The position numbers and the translations under genes were made by a program. This document shows positions 33,885-44,439 of a stretch of DNA of 64,000 nucleotides, one piece after another. Where the stretch lies: contig FJOG01000033.1 in the NCBI GenBank assembly GCA_900073065.1, positions 517,139-581,138 on the forward strand. Direction: 5' to 3'. This DNA comes from Phialocephala subalpina. Its lineage: Eukaryota > Ascomycota > Leotiomycetes > Helotiales > Mollisiaceae. Position 1 is the stretch's first letter, and every line of letters begins with the position of its first letter. The notes beneath the pieces were generated by a model that worked only from the letters and a program-made list of their open reading frames with translations, was not told the DNA's origin and did no database searches.

Positions 33885-34530
33885 TGCAACATATGGTACC
33901 ACGAAGGAAGGATACAGTTGTCCAAAGTCGACGTTGACCCTCGAGAATTTCCCTTCCTTACCAGACGGCAGTGGATGAGGCTCAGAGCCTGTACATGCCC
34001 CCTTGTTAGTTCAGCCCCTTACACTCTCTAATTCAAAGCGTGACCTTCATTCAAACTGACATGCGAAAACCTAGACTATGTAATCGCAAGCTTACGATCT
34101 TTTGTCCTCCCGAAGAGCTTTGGAGGTACTGCCCCTGGGTTCACACCATCTGGTAGTATCTCGGCTTCAGTTCACGAGCGTTCCGTCACACTGCGCGCCC
34201 CCTTAACCGCTCGTCTTCGCCACATCGTTTTCGGCTGCGGTGTATGGTTCCACGTCACCGTGATCGTTGCATTTGTGCTTTCCGTCACCTATCGTGTTCA
34301 TCACATCTCTGCTGCCTATCCAGCAGACGAGCAAGGCCATCGAGACTGGTACTCATTGGGCGTCGAACTGATTAGAGATGTGCTTTGGCCAAGCCCGGCT
34401 TGGTTTGTGTCGAGTCTTGCATGCTTTACCCCAATAAAGTACGCGATTATGTCACCGGATGTTCCAAACTGGGAGGAGTTGGTGGGCGAGAGGGATGAGA
34501 AAGGGGCGCGGTATCCCTTATGGCTATGCG
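33885..34530 (+). pseudogene. Inverted C-terminal part of a GT2 (cellulose-synthase-like) gene
   Basis: On the plus strand, RRQWM (about 33955) is followed, after a probable intron, by VIASLRSFVLPKSFGG, FTPSGSISASVHERSVTLRAPL, two hydrophobic helices, and FVSSLACFTPIKYA then VPNWEELVGERDEKGARYP. This is the usual C-terminal transmembrane end of fungal GT2 polysaccharide-synthase-like proteins (LRSFVLP, ER-AP, RYA--P-VP-REEL-ERD). The rest of the gene is on the opposite strand, immediately to the right. The two parts meet head-on near 34517. Confidence 0.65.
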
Positions 34531-36350
34531 GTTCGAAGACAAGACGTCCATGTTGCACTCATGTACCCATTTCATGATTATCGTGGCACAATGAATTCGA
34601 AGTAGGAAGCGGAGGCCTTGAAGGTTGTAGAAGTACACCGTGGACGCCCATGACAAGATAGATGGGCGTTGCTATCGTATCAATAGCCATGAAGATAGGT
34701 TGAATAAGAACCATGATCCCGTATGACAGCCCAAGTAGCCTTTGCCACACAGTAAGGGAGCCGGTGTATGATTGAAACAAACAGAACCGGAAGTGTGTGG
34801 CCATTTGAATACCTCCAAGGTTCTGAGTATGTATCTATCAGCAAAGACACGCATCTCAAACTTACATCTGGAGGCTCCAACTTACCCCTCTGGTGAATTG
34901 TTTTATGTGGCCTAGATAACTCTCCGGCATGAGGCCGTACTGCAATGATTCGGCCACATATGCCGTTTTCCAACCCTTTGACATCATTAGCATCGAACTG
35001 TGAACGTCTTCAACGAGACAGTCGGCAGGGAATCCCCCAATATCCAAAAGGGCCTGGCGGCGTAGAATGAAGCCGGACCCAGTGTCCCAGGCAATGTTGG
35101 CCATGTTCCGAATAATGTCCAGGCAGCGTCACGAGTTGAGCTGGCTTTGGTAAAGGGGGTCGTTCTTGGGAAAGTTGTAGAAAGTCTTCCAACATCTCAG
35201 GTCAGCGGCAGCAAGCAAAAAGTGGTACCGCCTCGTCCGTGTTCCACTTACCTGAGTTGGGCAAACGACTTCTATTTTCGGGTTCAGGACCAGATGCGGT
35301 ATCACACCGCGCAGCCACTTGGCCCACTTCTTTTCGGGGATCATGTCACCGTCCAAGGATGCAATGAACTCAGCAGGCTCCCGAGCTAAATATTTTTCGA
35401 TAAATTGAATTGCATGATTGAGATTGCATGCCTTGAACCCAGAGGAGCTGTTCTGAATGCGTGCGGTGTAGCATAGGTTGTGTTGACCTTGCTCAGAGAC
35501 CCAAGCTCTGAGCTGTACAGATCCACCATCGTCAGTCACAATTACTCGAAATCGATCTTCTGGATAGTCAAGTGCAATTGCTGCTAGAATTGTGTCTTGA
35601 AGGACATCTAATGGCTCGTTGCAGCAGGGAATTATCACGTCTACAAATGGCACGTCCGCCCCAACGAGACGAAGGCGAGGACGGAATTTCCCCTGGAAGA
35701 TTTTGAGCTTCACGAGAGCTAGTGGCAAAGTAGGTGCCGAATAACTGTCAGATACCGCACATTCGAAGGAGCGCAATTAGACTCTAGAGGGAAGGGGTAA
35801 CAGCACAGCACAATACAATGTTGAGTCCTATGATGAACCAAGCTACTACTAGCCTCCAAGTTGGTGTTGCGTGGTCTGCGCCCATCTCGATCAAGCAGAG
35901 ACTTTGTGTAATGGCATTCCACAGTATAAGAAGAGTGGGCACAATGCCGGTGAAGCCAACGAGGCGAGCAAGGGGTCGTTTCCATGAGGCCATCTGCATG
36001 ATGTCTGGATCGTCTTGGGGCGGTACTTCCAGGACAGTCCAGATGTGCTTCTCCGGGCCTGGAATGTTGAAGAGGAGATCCTGACGAGCCACATGCATGG
36101 AATCACTCTCTTCCAAGCCTTTATCGCAGTACTTTGAAGCGAGCGTCGAGCCCTCAGACGTTTTTGAACTGTAAGTTCGCCTGTGAGGAAACCAAATACG
36201 GGTGTTTCCAATGAGGATTGACATGATGAATATGGCAGGATGCTGGAATGACCTGTTTGAACCGACAGAAGAGAGTCTAATAGTGACGTTGGAATCATGA
36301 ACTTGCGGTGATGAGGACTTATTCCTTTGATCCTTCTTAAGCACTTCCAT
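34517..36350 (-). pseudogene. GT2 family (cellulose-synthase-like) glycosyltransferase, body without its C-terminus
   Basis: From the ATG at 36350, exons at 35812-36350, 35252-35744, 34886-35185 and from 34822 down encode two N-terminal membrane spans and the GT-A domain. The catalytic motifs are VIVTDDGGS, SLDGDMIPEKKW (DxD), LVEDVHSSM (the ED acid) and, where QxxRW is expected, QFTRG followed by NLGGIQ. An in-frame TGA lies at 35129-35131 between QSQLNS and RCLDIIRN. A 1-bp shift occurs near 34655, after which STVYFYNLQGLRFLLRI continues. The C-terminal exons are inverted (33885-34530). Intact homologs are processive membrane synthases of beta-glycans. This copy is dead. Confidence 0.75.
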
Positions 36351-37589
36351 TCAGTCTATAAAGGATGAAGTACTTCCGGGCTTTGATGAAGATTTCTTTC
36401 AAAGGCAGTTTTGACCGAGGCTAGTATGGATTACCACTGTTTGCACTGTTCACGTAAAGGAGTGGATTATTGCCTTCGATTCTTTTGACTTAGCGTTGCA
36501 TTTCAAATGCAGCGGCTGCATAGCCGCCGTGGAATGTCCCACCCGACGGTGCATAATCAAGGCTGAAATTTCGTACCAACATGGCCTAATTATGCCAACA
36601 TTTCTAGGCATGTTCACAGATAACAACTGATAGGTTCTCAGCTTGTCAAACATCTCTGCATCGCAGTCAAATAAATAATCGTTTCCATGTGGTTGGCTAC
36701 AAATCCTGCAAGATACGAAACTACCCTTTGGGATAGGGGCTCCGCAGCATGTAAGATCTTACTGCGTAAAGCGGATCAGGACGACGAACTGTGACCAACA
36801 ATATATGAGAGAGGACACTGTCCATTTGTGGAAACTCGCTGGACCCAATATCCCATTGGACTACCTGTCCATAACAGCGTGATAAAAATATTGCAGCTAA
36901 TACATTACGTTATGATTATGACTTTTTGAAAAGTGCATATTATAATGCATTTTTATATACAAATCACATAATCACACTATATTATAATCTGCATTTTTGC
37001 ATTATAATTAGTAGAATTTCTTGTGATTATATTATGATTAGAAGGGGATAATGTAATGTAATATAATCATTTAACCTGCTGGTCTACAAGTCAAGGGGCC
37101 ATGTTTATCCCTGCCACAAATCATTCGTTGTTTAGGTACATCGGAAGTGTGTCATGGTCAAATGGTATTGGTTTACTTAGTGCTTGCCTTTCGCAAACAT
37201 GACTGACGATCCAGAAAGCCATTTTAGAAATAGACGAAACTTACTTTACACACCAAAACGACCTGTTCAAAGGACTGCTCAATTTATACCAGTATATCCT
37301 AAACACGGCACTATATTGGCCAAAGCAAACTGCGACTACACAAGCGTCTCCTTTACGAATTCTCATCCCATCTCCTCCTGAAGAATCGAAAAACTTCCCT
37401 CAGGTAAGTTTACTTATCTATACAATTTTCACCCCTTTGTGCCTCAAGGCGATGAACACAAGACTGAACTATATGTTAGTCGTGCCATAACTATGGGTGC
37501 CCGGATTCTGACTCGCTGGATACTCTCCTGGACGTTGCTTTTGCCACATCGCTTTATACTTTGGCTTCGCTCACTCGACAAGCTACGAG
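36351..37589. other. Gene-poor region with AT-rich inverted repeats
   Basis: 36880-37080 is over three-quarters A/T and contains self-complementary TGCATATTATAATGCA and repeated GCATTATAAT/ATTATAATGC words. No gene recognised. A possible N-terminal exon of the galactose-oxidase relic may lie near 37500. Confidence 0.45.
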
Positions 37590-38112
37590 GCCTTACGTTT
37601 GGTCAACTTCCGGGGGGGCTCAAATCCATCAGCTCAAGGTTAATGGGGCCCCAAAATCCCAGTACCACTCGTACCGGTCGCTGCCGCAGTGCTGCCACGG
37701 TCAGGTCGTATCCTCATGTTTGCTGCTGATAAAGCAGACCTAATGTTTGCAGAAGATAGCACCAGCTACGACGTCACGGCTTCGGCAACATATGATCCAT
37801 CCACTGGCTCTGTTGCCCCTGGGACCGTAACTAACCATGGAATGTTCTGTCCGGGCCTCTCACTTGATTTTCAAGGACGTCCCGTTGTCACTGGAGGAGC
37901 GACTGACAACAAAGTGAGCATCTTTGACGAAGAGAGCGACAGCTGGGTCTCTGGACAAAACATGACGATTGGCCGTGGATACCACGCGCAGATAACTCTC
38001 TCAGATGGGCACATATTCACCATTGGGAGGTTCCTGGAGCGGAGGAGTCGGGGGTAGTAATGTGGCAAGCAAGGGTGGAGAAGTCTTTGATCCCATCGGA
38101 AACACGCTCCCA
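37590..38112 (+). pseudogene. Galactose/glyoxal-oxidase-like Kelch-propeller relic
   Basis: WGPKIPVPLVPVAAAVLP then SGRILMF, followed by ATYDPSTG, NHGMFCPGLSLDFQGRPVVTGG, VSGQNMTIGRGYHAQITLSDG and IFTIGG--SWSGG, follows the start of the galactose-oxidase propeller (radical copper oxidases). The defects are a TAA just before WGP near 37650, one extra G near 38026 (GGGAGG) that throws the frame, and complete loss of the rest of the propeller at 38112, where a foreign-looking duplicated segment begins. No copper-ligand region remains. Confidence 0.7.
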
Positions 38113-38612
38113 GAATGACCCCCAACCCTCGCCAGGAGAGACGGACGATCCGAACACAGACGTGCTGGTCTTGTGTGTGGACATTCTTCCGGGCCATCAC
38201 ACGGTCGCTATAATATTTGTGCCGATATGGGATGCTGAAAGAGAATTTGATCTCCCACCTCTGACCCAACTGAGCGGTTGGAATTTAACATCTCATTTAC
38301 CTTCATAGTCGGGACCAACCAAATTCTTGATTTTCCAATCGCAGATGCCTACACACTTAAGCGAATGACCCCCAACCCTCGCCAGGAGAGACGGACGATC
38401 CGAACACAGACGTGCTGGTCTTGTGTGTGGACATTCTTCCGGGCCATCACACGGTCGCTATAATATTTGTGCCGATATGGGATGCTGAAAGAGAATTTGA
38501 TCTCCCACCTCTGACCCAACTGAGCGGTTGGAATTTAACATCTCATTTACCTTCATAGTCGGGACCAACCAAATTCTTGATTTTCCAATCGCAGATGCCT
38601 ACACACTTAAGC
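38113..38612. repeat. Perfect 250-bp tandem duplication
   Basis: 38113-38362 is repeated at 38363-38612 without any mismatch that I can find. The unit starts GAATGACCCCCAACCCTC and ends ACACACTTAAGC. It begins exactly where the galactose-oxidase similarity stops. No protein family is recognisable within the unit. Perfect identity implies a very recent event or an assembly artefact. Confidence 0.9.
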
Positions 38613-39373
38613 GATCTTTGAACTTTGAAATACTGCCCGTCTCCCCCTTATTTAACTTACATTATATTCATTCATCGCACTCTAACATCATCTTTAGAAG
38701 GGCTGAAATCTGGATGTACGCGTATCATGAATCAATTTTCTCCCTCTTGTGTGTCGCATGGGGTTAGTAAGCTTGCCGCTATTGCTCAGGCACTAATCAC
38801 CCTCGGCTCAGTCAACTCGCCTGAGCTGCATGAGCACCCTGAGCACCCTAAGAAGCCCACTTGAGCGCCCCAAGCAAGATCTATTAAATCGTCACGTGTT
38901 TTGAGTACTCGCTTTTTAGCTAATTACGAAGGTACACTTGATCTAATGTTACGGCACTGGTCCAGCGATCACCTGACGAAGGCGCGGCTAAGGGACACGT
39001 GACGGAACCCCGTGTATATAAGCGATCCACACCTCACTCTCCTCCTCTTCTCTTCTTCTTTCCTTAGCTTTAGATTCTAATTATTAGGCAATCCACTCCT
39101 TAGGGACTCCGACCTGTTCGTTCAGCGTCTCTCCTTATACCTAGTGACCGAGCCGCTACACAATACACTAGTCCGAGCTCGGTTAGGATGCTGATACGGC
39201 CTTATCGCGTTGGCGACGGGACCTACCGTTGCTGTATGGATTTCCGTGAGCTGGCGTACAGCTGTGTTTTCAGCTCTCCGCAAAAAGCATTTTCAGACAA
39301 CGTGTCGAGAGATTTGCCATCATTCTTCGCCGTCACTTCTGTCGCCAACGAAAACTAAAATCGTGGAGGTAGC
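38613..39373. other. Repeat-derived left border of the NACHT island
   Basis: Contains GCTCAGG/CCTGAGC words and CACCCTCGGCTCAG at 38798, CACGTG at about 38893 and 38995, and a TATATAAG box at about 39013 followed by a C/T-rich leader. The pattern suggests transposon or LTR-like sequence now serving as the promoter of the NACHT gene. No coding sequence. Confidence 0.45.
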
Positions 39374-42300
39374 ATGGAACCCATCTCGGCGCTCGCATTC
39401 GCCTGTAATATACTGGAGCTCGTCGGGATCGCCATCGAGACAGGCAAAGCCATCAAAGAGATCTACGACTCTCCCTCAGGGACAAGGGAGAAAGAACAAG
39501 ACCTTCAAGGGCAGGCAGAAACTCTGGATACCATTTTGAAGGGTCTCCAAGATGCGCGCACTCAAGTCAGCAGTGGGCGGGTAGATTCTCGAATGGAGGA
39601 AATCTCCACAAAGTCCATCTTTATCTCATTGGCAATCCAGAAAGTCGTTGAAAAGTGCAAGCGGAAGGACAAGTCCATTATATCCGCGACCAAATCCGCT
39701 TTCCAGCTTTGGCTTCATAAGTCGGACATCGAAGATCTCCAGACGGAGCTGGAGAAGCAGCAGAAAGCACTGACAAATTTGACTACTACCCAAATTCTGT
39801 GCGTCCGAGGTTGAACTTTAACTTGTCAAGTCGTGCTAAATCTTTTTCTAGAGTCGACGTCGGCAAGCTCAAGACTCAGCTGCAATACGCAAGCCAACGA
39901 ATGGAGAGCCAGATGCAGCATGCAGGAGAGCAACAGGGTCTTATGCTGGAGAGTCTATACACTCTTGATAGCCACCTCAGAGACGTGGCTAAGACAGAAC
40001 CGATCCTTGAACAGCTGAGGACGATTTATGATGCCGTTACGGGAGCCTCAGACGGCATGAGAGTGATTAGGCTCCTCGAGATTTTACGCTTCCCGTCCAT
40101 GAATGACAGATTCCACAATGTCAGAGATTCCGCCCCAGACACCTTCGAATGGTTGTTCCATGATCCCGAATTTCTCCTCGAAGAACAACCTGGGTTAACA
40201 ATCTCGTTTTCCGACTGGCTAAAAACCGGCTCTGGCATCTTCCACATTGAAGGAAAACCAGGTTCTGGCAAGTCGACCCTAATGAAGTTTATCTGCGAAC
40301 ACGATCGCAAGATGACTCTTCTAAAGGAGTGGGCTGGTGACAAAAAGCTTATCGATTCGCAGTTCTTCTTCTGGAGGATTGGTTCCCGGGAGGAAAAAAG
40401 TTTGGGGGGTCTTATTCGCGGTCTTATTAGCAGCATTATTCAACAAAACCCGCACTTGGCCCGGGTTCTCTTCCCAAGGCTCTGGGATCCTAAAGATCCG
40501 CGGAGCTCGCCAATTACAGCAAGAATGGAGTTAGGGGATAAGGAAGTCTTGGGGGCTTTTGACCGGCTAACCCAGGAAAGGCTCGTTAGTGAGCAGTACC
40601 GCATCTGCTTTTTCATCGACGGTCTCGATGAATTCGACGAAAGCCACGGCTATACCTGCTACGATCTTACCCTCAAACTTCAAAAGTGGGTCGACACCTC
40701 AGCTGGCCATATCAAGTTCTGCGTTTCTAGCCGCATGCTGCTTGTATTCAACAACGCATTCGATGCAAGCCAACGCATTACCATCCAAAAGTTCACCAAG
40801 AGGGACATCCAGCAACTAGTGAAGCAGAAGCTTGAAGAAAACGATCAGTTTAAGAAGCTCCGAGAAACTGAAGAGATAAGATGTATGGAGCTCAAGCAAC
40901 AGATCCTCGACAACGCTGATGGCGTTTTCCTTTGGGTCACCGTCCTGCTCAACCTTCTTGAAGACGCGCTTATTAGCAAAGATACCATGACACAGCTCGA
41001 AAGTATCGTGACGGATGCCCCGGCTGAGCTTAACGCATTCTTTAGGCACATTCTCGACTCGATTCCTAAGCGCTATCGTCGCAATTCTTTCATACTCCTT
41101 GCGCTGTCCATGAGAAAGGTTGGGATACTCCTTGTCGACGACGCCCGGGATCAGAAGTACACCGTATACGACCGTCTCTATTCCGACCTAGGCACGCCTA
41201 TGACCCTGCTGTCGTGCTCGTACCTTCTGGAGACGCTGGAAGAGCGGGGATTTCTTGACGCCGACAAGGATATCCCAGAAATCTTCACAATCGACATGGG
41301 TGAAGTTGGGAAGCGGACTGAACTTGCAAAGACTAAAGTGCTCAAACATTGTCGAGGTCTTCTAGAGTCTCGCGATGAAGCGGACCGGGCGGTGGTAGTA
41401 TTCACACACCGGTCTATCCCCGAATTCCTACAGCAATTCTTCAATCACAATTCCGATGTCCACGGCCTGGTTGATAAGTTCGTCGGCGAGCTTCTCGCAT
41501 GGACGTATCGAATCGAAATTCAGTACTGTCAAAACATTGCGATTGCAGAGCAGCGCAAACAAGACCACTACCTTGCTGTCAGTGACAGTCACAGTCCCGG
41601 CGAATACACCATCTCGCTAGTTGCCAGGCTACGTCAAACACCGTTGGAGAAGAACGACCTGACGTGCCGCCTACTTCACGCCATCGACAAAGACCTCCTG
41701 CGAAACTACTGGAGCACGACGGATCTCCGCGAGCTGCCCGAGAAAGCTTACAATTGGGGGAAATTCATTGACGACGACGATCAAACGAGTTTCGAGAATA
41801 CATCCTGCCTTGCAGCGACTTCCCTAGTAGGCTTGCACGAGTACATTACGTGGTATATTAAAGAGGTCTCCACTCCTCCCATTGAGCAGATTGACTGTAC
41901 GTACATTGCAAAGTCTTGTTACCTGGGTTAGAGATGTATTGGGGGTCTTTATAAGTATAGATAAGTACGATAAGACTGCCAAGTGTCTTACTCCTAAAAC
42001 GCGTTTTTAACTGGGCTAATTCTCTTTTCCAATTCACCGAACTGGGAAGTCACTAACTTTTGAGATCGAAGGGTATTACCTGAATCTCTTGCAAACTCAT
42101 ATCATAATGGTTGACGAGATTGAATCCCCCTTTGTCGAGTTCACCAACATCGTCGTCCGCGAACTGTTTAAAGCGGGACTGTCACCAAACACTATTTTGC
42201 GACACAATTTCTTAGGCAACGGCGATACCGTCGACAACGACAGTCTGAAGAGAATGGGTATGATAGGAGAAGGCCCGGAGGCAACGCCTCTCTTGGAAGC

Positions 42301-43500
42301 ACAACTCCCGGAGTACCGCAGCCATTCACTAGATGAGATCTGCGATAGTGGCGCTCATAGTGGCGAAAAGAGCAGTTGCAATGCCCGAGTTCAGGATAAC
42401 GCCGACCGTGGGCGAAAAGCCAGCGACAGTGGTGTCGGCTACGAGAAAAGTGCCAGCAGGGACACGGCCCAGCGCTACGACAACAGCGGTGATAGTTACA
42501 GCAAGCATAGCATCAGTAATAATCCGAGTGGCGACAGAAAAGAGGACCAGGGCATCAAGGAGGATGCTGCGCTCGTAGCAGGCACTCCAGAGCAGCCGGT
42601 CTGGCTGGAACAGGAGAAAAATAACAGTAATCATGGCAACGATGACAAGGCCTATAGCAGTAAAGAGAACGTTACCCATAGCGACAGTGGTCCGATTGAG
42701 GACTCCAGCGATGACCTCGTCGACACCTCCTTTCAGTACGGGGAAATCCGCCGCCGGAATAGCAGCAAACTAATCAGAGACGAAGGCGAGTCTGAGAAAC
42801 CAAACCTCAAGAATAACCGCAAATTGTCGATCTGGCACGCCTTGGCTCGCAGCACGTGCTTCAAGATTTTCAAGAACGTCCTTCGCGAAGATGAGCCCTC
42901 CCCAGCCCTCTGGACACTAGCTGAGATTTGGCTCGATTTTGGGGCGGACCCCCGCATCGTCTTCTTGCAGAAATCCACAATAGAAACTGAAGAAATGTAC
43001 AAGCCAGGCCGCAGAGCGCTAATCACGATGGATACAGTGGACAGGGTCAATATAGCCGTCGCTAAGGAAGAAGAAGATACAGGATCACGTACTCGTCGGA
43101 CCCACAACCGGCGGCAGAACCGACGCTTAGCCCCGTTGCTGGCAAACCTCTTCGAGGCGCACGACGGCAGCTTCTCAATGGAGGAATACGTCCATTTCCT
43201 CAACCCTCCCAACTGTGAGAAGCTTCTCGAGCTCATGAAACGCAACAGGCGTGTTTGCGATGAAGCCGACCGCGTCCGGGCTGAGAAGGCCTTGAAGGAG
43301 AAATCGACGCGAGAGCCCCTAATCAACACCACCACAAGAAAACTTTCGCAAATTGTCGCATTTGGGAGCTTTCCCAAAAGCTGGTTACTACTCAGTGAGT
43401 TTGACTGTCCCTTCTAAGTACAATTACTGCTAAAATAGCCTCAGGTTTTCTGTTTGCCTCAGTGGTGGCATATCTTCTTATGTCTTTTTTTGCTAGCTAA
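39374..43500 (+). CDS. NACHT-domain STAND protein (fungal NLR-like)
   Basis: Four exons (39374-39798, 39852-41896, 42072-43394, 43445-43500; introns 53, 175 and 50 bp) sum to 1282 residues. Residues 1-60 match the fungal STAND N-terminal (HeLo-like) domain, beginning MEPISALAFACNILELVG. A coiled coil follows (about 110-190). The NACHT domain has Walker A GKPGSGKST (about 276-284), Walker B CFFIDGLDEF (about 394-403), a sensor SSR, and FTHRSIPEFL in the winged-helix region. Exon 3 adds a long Ser/Asp-rich linker and an ankyrin-like segment (LWTLAEIWLDFGADP). The last exon would add a membrane span. It is a likely signal-controlled switch in heterokaryon incompatibility or immunity. If intron 4 is not used, the protein ends at 43417. 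Confidence 0.82.
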
Positions 43501-44439
43501 GATACCTATATAGTTTACCGTTTTCCATCTTATTTTTCTTCCTTATTCTTATAGGGGTAATCTGCGATCACGGGCTTGGCGAAGCAAAGTCCGATCACGT
43601 GACTTACAACACGTGATTATGCAACGACTGCTCAGCATCCTCTTCTTATCCTCTCTTACGTCTCACTCTCACCTCTCACGTGCTCTTATATAAGAAGTTG
43701 CTCACACGCCTGGTAAGCCTAAAGTAAAACGTGCCAAGACCTTTGCCAAGACTTGGATTTTGCCTAGAACATACCGTTTCTTGTACCTTATTGCCTCGCC
43801 GCCGTAGGATTACTTCTCTACTCGCTACGCTCGCTACGAGAAGCAATAAGTTAGGCAATAGCTTTATAAATAGAGGTTATACGTTCAAATATAATAAATG
43901 TTAAATTGGTGTTCAGTAAATTGCAAGGCTAAATTACTAATCACGTGCTCTTTGACAAGAGGGATCCAAAATCGGCTCTGGCAGAAACCCTGCAAGGGAG
44001 CAGAAACGAATTCCTGGGCAAAATTCGGTATGTAAACTGTAGCCGGGGCATACAAGAGGCCAAAATAGGTTCCATATTATAGTGCGCAGGCTGACTCGGG
44101 TCGTGCTTAGGACGCTCAAGATACTCAGGCTCTGCTCAGGCTCTGCTCAAGCACGCTGAGGCATGCTCACCCTCGGCTCAGGTATGCTCACCCTCAGCTC
44201 CGGTTAAAGCAGCAGCTACTCGCGTCCGGAGGCTAAAACGGAACCAGCGAAAGAAAAAATTAATCCTGAGTTATATGGGGGATTTCAAGATTCAGAAGCG
44301 GCACGAGCTCCCCCTTTGTCCTAAGCGAGACTAATCACAAAGTTTGATTAAACACTGCGCAGCGTCCCAGACCGGGCAACAACGAAAGTGGAGATTTACA
44401 TCATTAAGCATTAGTCACTACTATACTTATCCCCAGCAG
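43501..44439. other. Repeat-derived right border of the NACHT island
   Basis: Contains several CACGTG sites (about 43597, 43610, 43677, 43944), a TATATAAG box at about 43688, a TATTGCCT...AGGCAATA hairpin (about 43790-43862) and a cluster of GCTCAGG and CACCCTCGGCTCAG (44168-44181) in the same orientation as the left border. No gene. Confidence 0.45.

Noticed and set aside
38940..39230. A complete solo LTR starting TGTTACGG
   Set aside because: No matching CCGTAACA end and no target-site duplication; only described as LTR-like border sequence.
41932..42088. Two separate genes at the NACHT locus
   Set aside because: The second frame lacks an ATG at its start, and a GTACGT...AAG intron joins both in frame into a typical long NACHT protein.
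42733..43377. A 214-codon minus-strand frame
   Set aside because: Antisense to exon 3 of the NACHT gene, whose exons close in frame and match the family.
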